DNA from: an uncultured Candidatus Cenarchaeum sp.
Lineage (GTDB): Archaea; Thermoproteota; Nitrososphaeria; Nitrososphaerales; Nitrosopumilaceae
NCBI GenBank assembly: GCA_958295735.1
Contig: OY282369.1
Coordinates: forward strand, 1,472,161-1,536,160
Direction: 5' to 3'
Length of the DNA stretch: 64,000 nt
How positions within the stretch are numbered: position 1 is the stretch's first letter; each line of letters opens with the position of its first letter. The notes beneath the pieces are model-generated. The model saw only the letters and a program-made list of their open reading frames with translations, ran no database searches and was not told the origin of the DNA. This document shows, piece by piece, positions 26,370 through 35,781 of the stretch. A program made the translations under genes and the position numbers.

Positions 26370-29300
26370 ATGGCAAAATGGGCCGACTACCTCGTATCTG
26401 CCGCCTCCTACCTGGAGGGCAGGCAGGTGTCGCTTTTGAGGCGGCACCGCGACGAGGGCGGCAGGATAGCGCCGGGCGAGCTGGTCGACAAGGCCACCGT
26501 CGCTACCGAGATCAGCAAGGGGGCCTCATACATGACGATCTACAGCGCGGCATCCAACTGGACGCCGGGAAGCAGGATCAGGCTGTTCCGCGCCGAAGGC
26601 AGCTACTACCTGAGGACTGACGCCAACTCCGTCTGCTACGACAACCTCGGCCCGCTTCCGGACATACCGGAAGGCCGGCCTGCCCCCGCCGCGGGCGGGG
26701 GGGACGGCAAGCGGCAGCCGGGCGCCGGGGCGGCCGGCGCGCCGCAACCCCGACCAATGTCCCGTGGCGACAAGGAGATGCTCGCGGGCATGGGGGCGAG
26801 CGCGCCGGGGTCGACGGCCCCGCCCGCGCCGCAACCCCCCCTCGTGCCCGTTGCGGACCCCCGCGCCCCGCGCGAAAAGCCCGAGCCCGCGCCGCCTCCC
26901 GCCGCCAAGTCCCGGCGGGAGATCCTCGACGAGTACGAAAAGGAATACCTCGGCAGGATCGGCGCCGACGATCTGGAGGCCGGTCCTCCAGCCGGTCCTG
27001 AAACGCCCGATCTGGAACCGGAGCAAAAGCCCGGGCCCCCTGAACCGGAGCAAAAGCCCGCCCCGGCGCCGGAGCCCGAACCCGAGTCTCCGCACGGCAC
27101 GCTCCCCAAGGGCATGTCGGCCCCGCCTCCCGCGAAGCAGCCGGAGCCCGAACCGGAACAGGAGCCCGAGCCCGCGCCGCCTCCCGCCGCCAAGTCCCGG
27201 CGGGAGATCCTCGACGAGTACGAAAAGGAATACCTCGGCAGGATCGGCGCCGACGATCTGGAGGCCGGTCCTCCAGCCGGTCCTGAAACGCCCGATCTGG
27301 AACCGGAGCAAAAGCCCGGGCCCCCTGAACCGGAGCAAAAGCCCGCCCCGGCGCCGGAGCCCGAACCCGAGTCTCCGCACGGCACGCTCCCCAAGGGCAT
27401 GTCGCCCCCTCCCCCCGAAGAGCCGTCGGCGCCCGCCCCCGAGCCCGCGCCGGAGCCCGAACCCGAGTCTCCGCACGGCACGCTCCCCAAGGGCATGTCG
27501 CCCCCGCCTCCCGCGGAGCAACCAAAGCCCAAACCGGAGCCCGAACCCGAGTCTCCGCACGGCACGCTCCCCAAGGGCATGTCGGCCCCGCCTCCCGCGG
27601 AGCAGCCGGAGCCCGAACCGGAACAGGAGCCCGAGCCCGCGCCGCCTCCCGCCGCCAAGTCCCGGCGGGAGATCCTCGACGAGTACGAAAAGGAATACCT
27701 CGGCAGGATCGGCGCCGACGATCTGGAGGCCGGTCCTCCAGCCGGTCCTGAAACGCCCGATCTGGAACCGGAGCAAAAGCCCGGGCCCCCTGAACCGGAG
27801 CAAAAGCCCGCCCCGGCGCCGGAGCCCGAACCCGAGTCTCCGCACGGCACGCTCCCCAAGGGCATGTCGCCCCCTCCCCCCGAAGAGCCGTCGGTGCCCG
27901 CCCCCGAGCCCGCGCCGGAGCCCGAGCCCGCCCCGGCGCCGGAGCCCGAGCCCGCCCCGGCGCCGGAGCCCGAGTCTCCGCACGGCACGCTCCCCAAGGG
28001 CGTGTCGCCCCCGCCTCTCGCGGAGTCCCCGAAACCCGAGCCCGCCCCCGCCCCGGCGCCGGAGCCCGAGCCCGCCCCGGCGCCGGAGCCCGAGTCTCCG
28101 CACGGCACGCTCCCCAAGGGCATGTCGCCCCCTCCCCCCGAAGAGCCGTCGGTGCCCGCCCCCGAGCCGGCGCCGGAGCCCGAGCCCGCCCCGGCGCCGG
28201 AGCCCGAGTCTCCGCACGGCACGCTCCCCAAGGGCATGTCGCCCCCGCCTCCCGCGGAGTCCCCGAAACCCGAGCCCGCCCCCGCCCCGGCGCCGGAGCC
28301 CGAGACCGCCCCGGCGCCGGAGCCCGAGTCTCCGCACGGCACGCTCCCCAAGGGCATGTCGCCCCCGCCTCCCGCGGAGTCCCCGAAACCCGAGCCCGCC
28401 CCCGAGCCCGCGCCGGAGCCCGAGACCGCCCCGGCGCCGGAGCCCGAGACCGCCCCGGCGCCGGAGCCCGAGTCTCCGCACGGCACGCTCCCCAAGGGCA
28501 TGTCGCCCCCGCCTCCCGCGGAGTCCCCGAAACCCGAGCCCGCCCCCGCCCCGGCGCCGGAGCCCGAGACCGCCCCGGCGCCGGAGCCCGAGACCGCCCC
28601 GGCGCCGGAGCCCGAGTCTCCGCACGGCACGCTCCCCAAGGGCATGTCGCCCCCGCCTCCCGCGGAGTCCCCGAAACCCGAGCCCGCCCCCGAGCCCGCG
28701 CCGGAGCCCGAGACCGCCCCGGCGCCGGAGCCCGAGACCGCCCCGGCGCCGGAGCCCGAGTCTCCGCACGGCACGCTCCCCAAGGGCATGTCGCCCCCGC
28801 CTCCCGCGGAGTCCCCGAAACCCGAGCCCGCCCCCGCCCCGGCGCCGGAGCCCGAGACCGCCCCGGCGCCGGAGCCCGAGACCGCCCCGGCGCCGGAGCC
28901 CGAGACCGCCCCGGCGCCGGAGCCCGAGTCTCCGCACGGCACGCTCCCCAAGGGCATGTCGCCCCCGCCTCCCGCGGAGTCCCCGAAACCCGAGCCCGCC
29001 CCCGAGCCCGCGCCGGAGCCCGAGACCGCCCCGGCGCCGGAGCCCGAGACCGCCCCGGCGCCGGAGCCCGAGTCTCCGCACGGCACGCTCCCCAAGGGCA
29101 TGTCGCCCCCGCCTCCCGCGGAGTCCCCGAAACCCGAGCCCGCCCCCGCCCCGGCGCCGGAGCCCGAGACCGCCCCGGCGCCGGAGCCCGAGTCTCCGCA
29201 CGGCACGCTCCCCAAGGGCATGTCGCCCCCGCCTCCCGCGGAGTCCCCGAAACCCGAGCCCGCCCCCGAGCCCGAGACCGCCCCGGCGCCGGAGCCCGAG

Positions 29301-30359
29301 TCTCCGCACGGCACGCTCCCCAAGGGCATGTCGCCCCCGCCTCCCGCGGAGTCCCCGAAACCCGAGCCCGCCCCCGAGCCCGAGACCGCCCCGGCGCCGG
29401 AGCCCGAGTCTCCGCACGGCACGCTCCCCAAGGGCATGTCGCCCCCGCCTCCCGCGGAGTCCCCGAAACCCGAGCCCGCCCCCGCCCCGGCGCCGGAGCC
29501 CGAGACCGCCCCGGCGCCGGAGCCCGAGACCGCCCCGGCGCCGGAGCCCGAGTCTCCGCACGGCACGCTCCCCAAGGGCATGTCGCCCCCGCCTCCCGCG
29601 GAGTCCCCGAAACCCGAGCCCGCCCCCGCCCCGGCGCCGGAGCCCGAGACCGCCCCGGCGCCGGAGCCCGAGACCGCCCCGGCGCCGGAGCCCGAGTCTC
29701 CGCACGGCACGCTCCCCAAGGGCATGTCGCCCCCGCCTCCCGCGGAGTCCCCGAAACCCGAGCCCGCCCCCGCCCCGGCGCCGGAGCCCGAGACCGCCCC
29801 GGCGCCGGAGCCCGAGACCGCCCCGGCGCCGGAGCCCGAGTCTCCGCACGGCACGCTCCCCAAGGGCATGTCGCCCCCGCCTCCCGCGGTGTCCCCGAAA
29901 CCCGAGCCCGCCCCCGAGCCGGCGCCGGAGCCCGAGTCTCCGCACGGCACGCTCCCCAAGGGCATGCCGCCCCCTCCCCCCGAAGAGCCGCCGGAGCCCG
30001 GGCCCGCCCCAGAACCAGAACCCGGGGCCGCGCCGGCGGCCGCGCCCGAACGGCCTAGCGACCGACAGGGCACCGAAAACATCCCGGCGGCCGCATCCTC
30101 GGCGCGCGATATCGAGGACCAACTGGCGGATCTCAAAAAACAACTGGCCGAGGTCTCGGAACGCGGCGACGCCGACGCCGGCGGCGTCGCGCCTCCGAGA
30201 ATCGCGGCATACTGCATGAAGTGCATGTCCAAGCGCGACGTGCGGGATCCCGTCCAGTCGGCGACGAAGAACGGCCGCCCGGCCGTCAGGGGAACGTGCT
30301 CGGTCTGCGGCGCCAGGATGTCCCGAATGGGAAGGCTGGCCGGCGCGGCGGGCAGGTAG
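26370..30359 (+). CDS. Giant Pro/Glu/Ala repeat protein with DUF3892-like head and zinc-ribbon tail
   Basis: 1329 residues. Residues 1-97 form a DUF3892-like domain closely similar to the small protein at 22673-22975. Residues about 170-1225 are extreme low-complexity sequence: 21 copies of [11 protein letters not shown] (rarely V), separated by Pro/Glu/Ala runs of variable length, plus three copies of a segment beginning [21 protein letters not shown] short coiled coil ([17 protein letters not shown]) precedes a C-terminal zinc ribbon ([14 protein letters not shown]...[11 protein letters not shown]) of the DUF5679 type. No signal peptide or membrane segment, so cytoplasmic. It may be a scaffold with many identical binding motifs. 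Function unknown. Confidence 0.82.
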   Translation: MAKWADYLVSAASYLEGRQVSLLRRHRDEGGRIAPGELVDKATVATEISKGASYMTIYSAASNWTPGSRIRLFRAEGSYYLRTDANSVCYDNLGPLPDIPEGRPAPAAGGGDGKRQPGAGAAGAPQPRPMSRGDKEMLAGMGASAPGSTAPPAPQPPLVPVADPRAPREKPEPAPPPAAKSRREILDEYEKEYLGRIGADDLEAGPPAGPETPDLEPEQKPGPPEPEQKPAPAPEPEPESPHGTLPKGMSAPPPAKQPEPEPEQEPEPAPPPAAKSRREILDEYEKEYLGRIGADDLEAGPPAGPETPDLEPEQKPGPPEPEQKPAPAPEPEPESPHGTLPKGMSPPPPEEPSAPAPEPAPEPEPESPHGTLPKGMSPPPPAEQPKPKPEPEPESPHGTLPKGMSAPPPAEQPEPEPEQEPEPAPPPAAKSRREILDEYEKEYLGRIGADDLEAGPPAGPETPDLEPEQKPGPPEPEQKPAPAPEPEPESPHGTLPKGMSPPPPEEPSVPAPEPAPEPEPAPAPEPEPAPAPEPESPHGTLPKGVSPPPLAESPKPEPAPAPAPEPEPAPAPEPESPHGTLPKGMSPPPPEEPSVPAPEPAPEPEPAPAPEPESPHGTLPKGMSPPPPAESPKPEPAPAPAPEPETAPAPEPESPHGTLPKGMSPPPPAESPKPEPAPEPAPEPETAPAPEPETAPAPEPESPHGTLPKGMSPPPPAESPKPEPAPAPAPEPETAPAPEPETAPAPEPESPHGTLPKGMSPPPPAESPKPEPAPEPAPEPETAPAPEPETAPAPEPESPHGTLPKGMSPPPPAESPKPEPAPAPAPEPETAPAPEPETAPAPEPETAPAPEPESPHGTLPKGMSPPPPAESPKPEPAPEPAPEPETAPAPEPETAPAPEPESPHGTLPKGMSPPPPAESPKPEPAPAPAPEPETAPAPEPESPHGTLPKGMSPPPPAESPKPEPAPEPETAPAPEPESPHGTLPKGMSPPPPAESPKPEPAPEPETAPAPEPESPHGTLPKGMSPPPPAESPKPEPAPAPAPEPETAPAPEPETAPAPEPESPHGTLPKGMSPPPPAESPKPEPAPAPAPEPETAPAPEPETAPAPEPESPHGTLPKGMSPPPPAESPKPEPAPAPAPEPETAPAPEPETAPAPEPESPHGTLPKGMSPPPPAVSPKPEPAPEPAPEPESPHGTLPKGMPPPPPEEPPEPGPAPEPEPGAAPAAAPERPSDRQGTENIPAAASSARDIEDQLADLKKQLAEVSERGDADAGGVAPPRIAAYCMKCMSKRDVRDPVQSATKNGRPAVRGTCSVCGARMSRMGRLAGAAGR
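26880..29990 (+). repeat. Nested coding minisatellite of the giant protein
   Basis: Repeats of two kinds are interleaved: a unit encoding [20 protein letters not shown] with Pro/Glu/Ala linkers whose lengths differ by multiples of 24 bp (ETAPAPEP modules), and three copies of a longer unit around 26900, 27190 and 27660. DNA identity between units is very high. Confidence 0.92.
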
Positions 30360-30568
30360 CTTTCCCCCCGCGTTGCCGGAAAGGGCGGGAGGAACGGGCC
30401 GGCGCCCCCCGATCTTCAAGGGAGCGCGCCGCGGTTCCCCCGCCTTCGGCGCGGGCCGGCGCCTCCCCCCCCGCCCGCCGCCTTGATGCGGCGGGGCAAT
30501 CACAAGGTCGTGTTACACGCCCGTATAGCGTGGCCAGATCTTATCAGTGGGCGCCGCGCGCGGGCGCC

Positions 30569-31078
30569 ATGGTGCGGTTCGAGCACGGGCTGGCCGCCGC
30601 GATGGCCGGCCTGATCCTGTTCGCCGTCGCCGCGGCCGTGGCCGCCCCCTCCGACCCCGGCCAGCCGCCGAGCCGCTGGGCAGAGGGCCTGGGCGCTGGA
30701 GCCGCCCCGGGGCACGGCGACCGTCCCCCCGCCGCGCACGGGGTGGCCATCCTGTGGGGCTCCTCCTCCGCTGCGTGCAGCCGCGGGGACTATTGTTATT
30801 TCCCGTCGGTCGTGCGCGTGGAGGCGGGCGACTCCGTGGTGTGGTCCAACCTGGACTCGGCGCGGCACGATGTGGCCGGCACGGCGGGCGGCGAAGCGTT
30901 CAGCTCGCGGTTGCTCGCCGAGGGGCAGACGTTCGAGCGCGCCTACGGGGTGCCGGGAACCTACGAGTACCGCTGCACGGCCCACCCGTGGATGGAGGGG
31001 ACGGTGGTGGTCTCCCGCGCGGGCCAGGATCAGAGCGCCGAGTCCACCATGAGCGCTATGAACAGCACGGCCAGGTAG
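30569..31078 (+). CDS. Plastocyanin-type blue copper protein
   Basis: 169 residues with an N-terminal signal/anchor (GLAAAMAGLILFAVAAAVAA) and one cupredoxin domain: VVRVEAGDSVVWSNLDSARHDV supplies the first His, and YEYRCTAHPWMEGTVVV supplies Cys, His and Met of a type 1 copper site. Ammonia-oxidising archaea use many such proteins as electron carriers outside the membrane. ATG at 30569 fits a weak AT-rich box (GATCTTATCAG, 30537-30547). The 3' end overlaps convergent ctaB by 49 bp. Confidence 0.9.
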   Translation: MVRFEHGLAAAMAGLILFAVAAAVAAPSDPGQPPSRWAEGLGAGAAPGHGDRPPAAHGVAILWGSSSAACSRGDYCYFPSVVRVEAGDSVVWSNLDSARHDVAGTAGGEAFSSRLLAEGQTFERAYGVPGTYEYRCTAHPWMEGTVVVSRAGQDQSAESTMSAMNSTAR

Positions 31079-31956
31079 GGGCTGGAGAACTTGAACAGCA
31101 CCCACGAGGATCTCTCGGTGGGCCGCGCCACGACCCAGGCGGACAGCGCCACCATCAGGGCGCCCGACGCGGCGGCCGTCCAGGCGTACGCGGGGCCGGC
31201 CGCCGGGTCGCCGTTCTCGAGATGCATGAAGAAGGGCGCCGCGCTGAACAGCACCATGGCGACCGTCGAGGCGGCGATGGCCCTGGCCGAGGCGCCCTCC
31301 GACTGGACCGCCGTGAGCATGGGCACGCCGACCCTGTTGTAGTCCTCCTTGAAGTGCAGCGTGAGGGCCCATATGTGCATGGGTATCCAGATGAAGACGA
31401 GCCCGGCCATGGCCAGCCCCATCGTCCACAGGTCGGAGGTGGTCACGGCCGCCCAGCCTATGAGGGGGGGCATGCCGCCGCACAGCCCGCCGAGGATCAC
31501 GTTGAGGCGGCTGCGCCTCTTCAGCGCGTACGAGTACACCAGCACGTTGTTGAACAGGCCGAACGCGATGAAGGCGGTGGCCAGCGCGCCCTGCTCCGGG
31601 GTGGTCGTGGCGGACATGGCCGCGGCCAGCGCCAGGGAGGCGGCCGCCAGCGCGAGCCCGAAGTTGCGGGCGCCGGCGGGGGCGATCCGGCCCGACGGGA
31701 TGGGGCGCTTCTTCGTCCTCTCCATGACGGCATCGATGTCCCTGTCGTGGTAGTTGGTCAGGACGTTGGCCGCCGCCGAGCCGGCCGCCACGGAGCCGAG
31801 CATCAGGGCCCACGTGGCCCCGGAGACCGGCAGGCCGTACGCGTTGGAGGCGGCCACCGCCGCGCCGGCCGCCGTGAACACCAGCAGGTACCATATCTTG
31901 GGCTTGCTCAGCTCATAGTACGCGCCGACCCTCGACTGCAGCCTCTGCTCCTGCAC
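31030..31956 (-). CDS. ctaB: Protoheme IX farnesyltransferase (heme O synthase)
   Basis: A 308-residue UbiA-type prenyltransferase with about nine membrane helices. The first Asp-rich motif is NYHDRDIDAVMERTKKRP, the loop KRRSRLNVILGG and the second motif (HFKEDYNRVGVPML) are in the expected places. It makes heme O for a heme-copper terminal oxidase. The gene follows the Lrp-type regulator on the same strand (15 nt gap) and converges on the blue copper gene, a respiratory context. Confidence 0.95.
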   Translation of the reverse strand: MQEQRLQSRVGAYYELSKPKIWYLLVFTAAGAAVAASNAYGLPVSGATWALMLGSVAAGSAAANVLTNYHDRDIDAVMERTKKRPIPSGRIAPAGARNFGLALAAASLALAAAMSATTTPEQGALATAFIAFGLFNNVLVYSYALKRRSRLNVILGGLCGGMPPLIGWAAVTTSDLWTMGLAMAGLVFIWIPMHIWALTLHFKEDYNRVGVPMLTAVQSEGASARAIAASTVAMVLFSAAPFFMHLENGDPAAGPAYAWTAAASGALMVALSAWVVARPTERSSWVLFKFSSPYLAVLFIALMVDSAL

Positions 31957-31971
31957 CGCGGCCCCGCCCCC

Positions 31972-32448
31972 TCACGCGGGGGGCCTGTACGGCATGGCCC
32001 TCTCCCTGCTCTTCATCTCTATGAAACTCTCCGAGGAGACGACGCCGTCGATCTTGCCTATCCCGTCCGAGACTATCCGGTGCATGTCCTCCAGCGCGCG
32101 GGCGTACACCGTGACGAGTATGTCGAACCTGCCGGTGACCTCTGCCACCTCGCTCACGCCCGGCGTCTCGAACAGGGCGCCTATGGCGTTGTCCCTCTTT
32201 TTCGTGTCCATGTTGAGCCCCACCAGCGCCTTGACCGCGTAGCCGAGCTCCTGGCTGTTCACCACTATGGTGTACCTCTCTATGAGCCTCCCCTTGACCA
32301 TCTTTTTTATCCTGGCGTACACGACGCTCGGGTTGGCCTTTATCCTTTCGGACAGTTTCGGGACGGATATCGAGGCGTCCGCCGACAGCTCCGAGAGTAT
32401 GGCCATGTCAAGATCGTCGACCACAGCGCCCCGCCCCACGGTGCCCAC
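31972..32448 (-). CDS. Lrp/AsnC-family transcriptional regulator
   Basis: 158 residues: N-terminal helix-turn-helix (LDMAILSELSADASISVPKLSERIKANPSVVYARIKKM) and a C-terminal RAM/effector domain (KALVGLNMDTKKRDNAIGAL, VAEVTGRFDILVTVYA). GTG at 32448 is chosen because the TATA box CTTATAAAAT (32468-32478) is centred about 25 nt upstream. The ligand cannot be predicted. ctaB follows after 15 nt. Confidence 0.92.
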   Translation of the reverse strand: MGTVGRGAVVDDLDMAILSELSADASISVPKLSERIKANPSVVYARIKKMVKGRLIERYTIVVNSQELGYAVKALVGLNMDTKKRDNAIGALFETPGVSEVAEVTGRFDILVTVYARALEDMHRIVSDGIGKIDGVVSSESFIEMKSRERAMPYRPPA

Positions 32449-32467
32449 CGCGCTGAACGGCCAAGGC

Positions 32468-32478
32468 GATTTTATAAG
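32468..32478 (-). promoter_or_regulatory. TATA box of the lrp-ctaB operon
   Basis: GGCTTATAAAATCG on the minus strand, about 25 nt before GTG 32448; this choice of start removes a non-conserved 23-residue extension. Confidence 0.65.
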
Positions 32479-32551
32479 CCTTGGCCGGTTGGGGGCCAAA
32501 ACCTGCAAAAATTTCACCGCCGGGCGCCGCGCGGCCCAGATCTGCGCGAGC

Positions 32552-33634
32552 TCAGATCTTGCCCTTCCTTAGCAGCATCTCGGCCAGCAGCACGGCGCCC
32601 TTGCCCGAGCCCATCTTCTTGTTGTGCGAGAACAGGACGTACTTCAGGCCGTTCGCGAACAGCTCCTCCCTCTCCATCCTGCCCACGGTGGTGGTCATGC
32701 CGCCGCCCACCTCCCTCTCCAGCCTGGGCTGCGGCCTGGTCGGGTCGGTGTGGAACGCGTAGTACTTTTCCGGCGCCGACGGGAGCCCCGCCACCGACGC
32801 GGAGGCGTTGGCCTCGTCGAACAGGCGCCCCGCCTCCCGCGGGTCCGCCTCCCCCTCCGTCTCCACCGACACGGACTCGGTGTGGCCGTCTATCACGGGG
32901 ACCCTGGTGCACGTGGCGCTGACCCGCACGTCCGCCTCCCTTATGCGGCCCCCCTCCAGCCGGCCCAGTATCTTCCTCGTCTCGACGCGCACCTTCTTCT
33001 CCTCGTTGGCGATGTACGGTATTATGTTGTCCGTTATGCTCGTGGCCGGCACGCCCGGCGACCTGCCGGCCCCCGATATGGCCTGCATCGAGGTCATCAG
33101 CACCTTCCTGACGCCGTACCGCTCGTGCAGCGGCTTGAGCGTGATGGCCAGCCCCGTGGTGGTGCAGTTGGGCAGGGGGGCCACCCACCCCTTCCAGCCC
33201 CTGTTGGCCCTCTGGGCGTCCAGGAGGTCGGCGTGCCCGTCGTTCACGCCGGGTATCAGTATGGGCACGTCCTCGTCGTACCTGTGCGCGGAGCTGGTCG
33301 ATATCACGGGCACCTGGGCGGCGAACCGCGCCTCCACGTCCCTCGCCGCCCCCGACTCGATGGCCGAGAACACCAGGTCGAGCTCCCCCGCCTCCACCTG
33401 CTCGATGCTCCTCACGACCATCTCCCTCGCGTACTCGGGGACCTCGCCGCCCACCTCCCAGCCTATCGTGCCGCCGGCGCCCCTTATCGCGTCCAGGTAC
33501 TTTTTCCCCGCCGAGCGCTCCGAGGCGGCGATCTGGGTCACCTCGAACCAGGGGTGGCCCTCCAGGGTCTGGACGAACTCCTGCCCCACGGCGCCGGTGG
33601 CCCCCAGCACGGCCACCCTCTTCTTCTCCCCCAT
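32552..33634 (-). CDS. asd: Aspartate-semialdehyde dehydrogenase
   Basis: 360 residues. N-terminal Rossmann motif VAVLGATGAVGQEFV, catalytic cysteine in APLPNCTTTGLA, then SMQAISGAGRSPGVPA and the substrate-binding SATCTRVPVIDGHTESV. It reduces aspartyl phosphate for lysine, threonine and methionine synthesis. ATG at 33634 (MGEKKRVAVLGA) is preferred to 33658 because AAGGAATATT (33661-33670) acts as TATA box. Related enzymes serve as malonyl-CoA reductase in Sulfolobales, but this sequence looks like a true Asd. Confidence 0.93.
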   Translation of the reverse strand: MGEKKRVAVLGATGAVGQEFVQTLEGHPWFEVTQIAASERSAGKKYLDAIRGAGGTIGWEVGGEVPEYAREMVVRSIEQVEAGELDLVFSAIESGAARDVEARFAAQVPVISTSSAHRYDEDVPILIPGVNDGHADLLDAQRANRGWKGWVAPLPNCTTTGLAITLKPLHERYGVRKVLMTSMQAISGAGRSPGVPATSITDNIIPYIANEEKKVRVETRKILGRLEGGRIREADVRVSATCTRVPVIDGHTESVSVETEGEADPREAGRLFDEANASASVAGLPSAPEKYYAFHTDPTRPQPRLEREVGGGMTTTVGRMEREELFANGLKYVLFSHNKKMGSGKGAVLLAEMLLRKGKI

Positions 33635-33716
33635 GTACGGCGCGTCGCGGGCGGTCACCTAATATTCCTTTTTTCCCCGCCGGCCGGGTACGAGGTCAGC
33701 AACCCCCGCTCCCCAA

Positions 33717-33750
33717 GCGTGAACGCGGATCAGCGAAGGCGTTTTCACGC
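33717..33750. other. Stem-loop between asd and the cobalamin operon
   Basis: GCGTGAACGC (33717-33726) can pair with GCGTTTTCACGC (33739-33750) around a 12-nt loop. It stands in the space between the divergent asd and cobalamin promoters and is outside any coding region. It could be an operator or part of a small RNA. Confidence 0.45.
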
Positions 33751-33810
33751 CTGTGACTGGCGGGTACGTGGCCCCATGCCGGCCCGGCCGCGCCCGCGCC
33801 ACCAAAACAC

Positions 33811-33819
33811 ACTAAATCG
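33811..33819 (+). promoter_or_regulatory. TATA box of the cobalamin operon
   Basis: ACTAAATCG, centred about 24 nt before the GTG at 33839. Confidence 0.55.
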
Positions 33820-33838
33820 CCGCGGGCCGCGCGGCAGC

Positions 33839-34942
33839 GTGATCTCCCCCGCCGCCTCCTCCCACTCCCCAGTGCCCCACGGCGGCCCGTACTCCGCCCC
33901 CGCCGCCCTCCGCGGCCGCCTGATCGACTTCAGCTCTAGCATCACCCCCGCCGGCCCGCCGCCCGCGGCCGAGGCCGCCATGCGGCGGGCCCTGGGCGCG
34001 CTGGGCTCGTACCCAGATCCGGCCTCGGAGTCGCTCCGCGCCGCGCTGGCGCGGTACGCCGGGATGCCCTCCCCGTCGTACGTGGCGGCCGGCAACGGGG
34101 CCACCGACCTCATCCACTCCTTCTGCCGCGCCTTTCTGGGCGGGGACCGCCGCGGCCGCGCGGCGCTCGTCCCGGCCCCCGCCTTCGGCGAGTACGAGGC
34201 GGCGGCCCGGCTGGCCGGCGCCCGCGTTATCCCGTTCCGCACGATGGACATGGCCGCCGACCTCGGCGGGTTCGAGGCGGCCATCCCGCGGGGGGGCTGC
34301 GCGTTCCTGTGCAACCCGAGCAACCCCGCCGGCGAGCTGCTCCCCGCCGCGGCGGTGCGGCGGCTGGCGCGCGCGGCCGCATCGCGCTCCTCGCTGCTGA
34401 TGGTGGACGAGTGCTTCATAGAGCTCGTGCCGGGCGCGGACGAGTCGGTAGCCCCGTCCGTCCCGCGGCACGCGGGGCTGGTCGTGCTGCGCTCCATGAC
34501 GAAGTCCTTCGGGCTCGCGGGGATAAGGGTGGGCTACGCCCTGGCCCGCCCCGCGCTGGCCTCGGCCATGGCGCGCGCGGCCGCCTCGTGGAGCGTCTCG
34601 GGGCCCGCCCAGGAGGTGGCCGCCGCCGCCCTCCGCCGCCCGTCGGGGCACCTGGAGGCGGCCCGCCGCATAATACGCTCCGAGTCGGCCTTCCTCAGGA
34701 GGAGTATAAGCGCCATCGAAGGCTTCGAGTGCGGCGCGGGCGGGGCTGCCAACTTCCTGCTCGTGCGCACCGAGCGGCCCTCCGGCCTGGTGAGGAAAAA
34801 ACTCATGGAGGAGGGCGTGCTGGTGCGCGACTGCGCGACCTTCCGCGGGATGGAGGAGGGCCGCCACATCCGGATAGCCGTGAGGACCAGGGCGGACAAC
34901 GAAAAGCTGGTGGCGGCCATGGGGCGGATATGGGCGCGCTGA
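33839..34942 (+). CDS. PLP-dependent aminotransferase-fold enzyme, CobD/CobC type
   Basis: 367 residues of the class I/II aminotransferase fold, similar to histidinol-phosphate aminotransferase. Seen: IDFSSSITPAGPP, SYPDPASESLRAALARY, LCNPSNPAGELLP, MVDECFIELVP and the PLP lysine in LRSMTKSFGLAGIRVGY. As first gene of a cobalamin operon it is most likely the L-threonine-phosphate decarboxylase that makes the aminopropanol linker. HisC cannot be excluded because the families intergrade. GTG start by promoter spacing. It overlaps cobQ by 13 nt. Confidence 0.85.
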   Translation: MISPAASSHSPVPHGGPYSAPAALRGRLIDFSSSITPAGPPPAAEAAMRRALGALGSYPDPASESLRAALARYAGMPSPSYVAAGNGATDLIHSFCRAFLGGDRRGRAALVPAPAFGEYEAAARLAGARVIPFRTMDMAADLGGFEAAIPRGGCAFLCNPSNPAGELLPAAAVRRLARAAASRSSLLMVDECFIELVPGADESVAPSVPRHAGLVVLRSMTKSFGLAGIRVGYALARPALASAMARAAASWSVSGPAQEVAAAALRRPSGHLEAARRIIRSESAFLRRSISAIEGFECGAGGAANFLLVRTERPSGLVRKKLMEEGVLVRDCATFRGMEEGRHIRIAVRTRADNEKLVAAMGRIWAR

Positions 34943-35781
34943 TGGTGCAGGGGACGTCCTCGGGCGCCGGCAAGTCCACCCTGGTAGCGGCGCTGTGCCG
35001 CATATTCTCGGACGCGGGGCTCTCGGTGGCCCCGTTCAAGTCGCAGAACATGTCGCGCTTTTCGTACAGGGGGCGCGGGTTCGAGATCTCGCGCGCCCAG
35101 GCGGTGCAGGCGCTGGCCGCCAGGACGGAGCCCTCGCCTGACATGAACCCCATACTGCTGAAGCCCCGCGGCGCGGCGCGCAGCGCCGTGTACGTGGGCG
35201 GCAGGCGCCTGCGCGCGATGGATGCCGCCGAGTACCACGGGCGGTTCGCGCCGGCGGGGGGCCTCGAGGCCGCCTCGGCCGCCCTGGCGCGGCTCCTCGC
35301 CTCGCGCGACCTCGTGGTGCTGGAGGGCGCCGGCTCGCCCGCCGAGATAAACCTGGGCGGCGGGGCCGACATCGCCAACATGGCCATGGCCGAGCGCGCC
35401 CGCGCGCCCGTGCTGCTGGTGAGCGACATAGACAGGGGCGGCTCGTTCGCGTCGCTCGCCGGCACGCTCCTGCTGCTGCCGGCGCGCCACAGGAGGCTGG
35501 TCCGCGGCCTCGTCCTGAACAGGTTCCGCGGCGATCCCGGCATACTCGAGCCGGGGTTTCCCGCGCTGAGGAGGATCACGGGCAAGCCCGTCCTGGGAGT
35601 CGTCCCGATGATGCGGGAGCGCCTGCCGGCCGAGGACTCGCTGGACCGCGCGGACGCGGAGCCGTTCGAGTGGGGCCGCCGCCAGGTGGCGGCCCTCGAC
35701 CGCCGCCTGGACTCGCTGGCCCGCACCGTGGGGGAGTCGCTGGACATGCGTGCCATAAGGGGGATGGCGCGTGGCCGCTGA
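34930..35781 (+). CDS. cobQ: Cobyric acid synthase, short form without amidotransferase domain
   Basis: 283 residues matching the N-terminal dethiobiotin-synthetase-like domain of CobQ: P-loop QGTSSGAGKSTLV, PFKSQNMSRFSYRGRGFEISRAQ, NPILLKPRG, EGAGSPAEINL, VSDIDRGGSFASL and LNRFRGDP. CobQ/CbiP usually has about 480 residues with a C-terminal class I glutamine amidotransferase domain. Here the frame ends after a short helical tail and the next gene already begins, so the amidotransferase half is absent. Ammonia might be the nitrogen donor, or another subunit supplies it. Overlaps both neighbours. Confidence 0.88.
   Translation: MGALMVQGTSSGAGKSTLVAALCRIFSDAGLSVAPFKSQNMSRFSYRGRGFEISRAQAVQALAARTEPSPDMNPILLKPRGAARSAVYVGGRRLRAMDAAEYHGRFAPAGGLEAASAALARLLASRDLVVLEGAGSPAEINLGGGADIANMAMAERARAPVLLVSDIDRGGSFASLAGTLLLLPARHRRLVRGLVLNRFRGDPGILEPGFPALRRITGKPVLGVVPMMRERLPAEDSLDRADAEPFEWGRRQVAALDRRLDSLARTVGESLDMRAIRGMARGR

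Noticed and set aside
26526-30503. A second giant protein on the minus strand opposite the Pro/Glu repeat gene
   Set aside because: The open frames on the other strand are a by-product of GC-rich repeats; the plus strand has the promoter box, folded end domains and the zinc ribbon.
32552-33634. Malonyl-CoA reductase of the carbon-fixation cycle
   Set aside because: The sequence has full aspartate-semialdehyde dehydrogenase motifs and no other carbon-fixation gene is adjacent; the Asd role is simpler.
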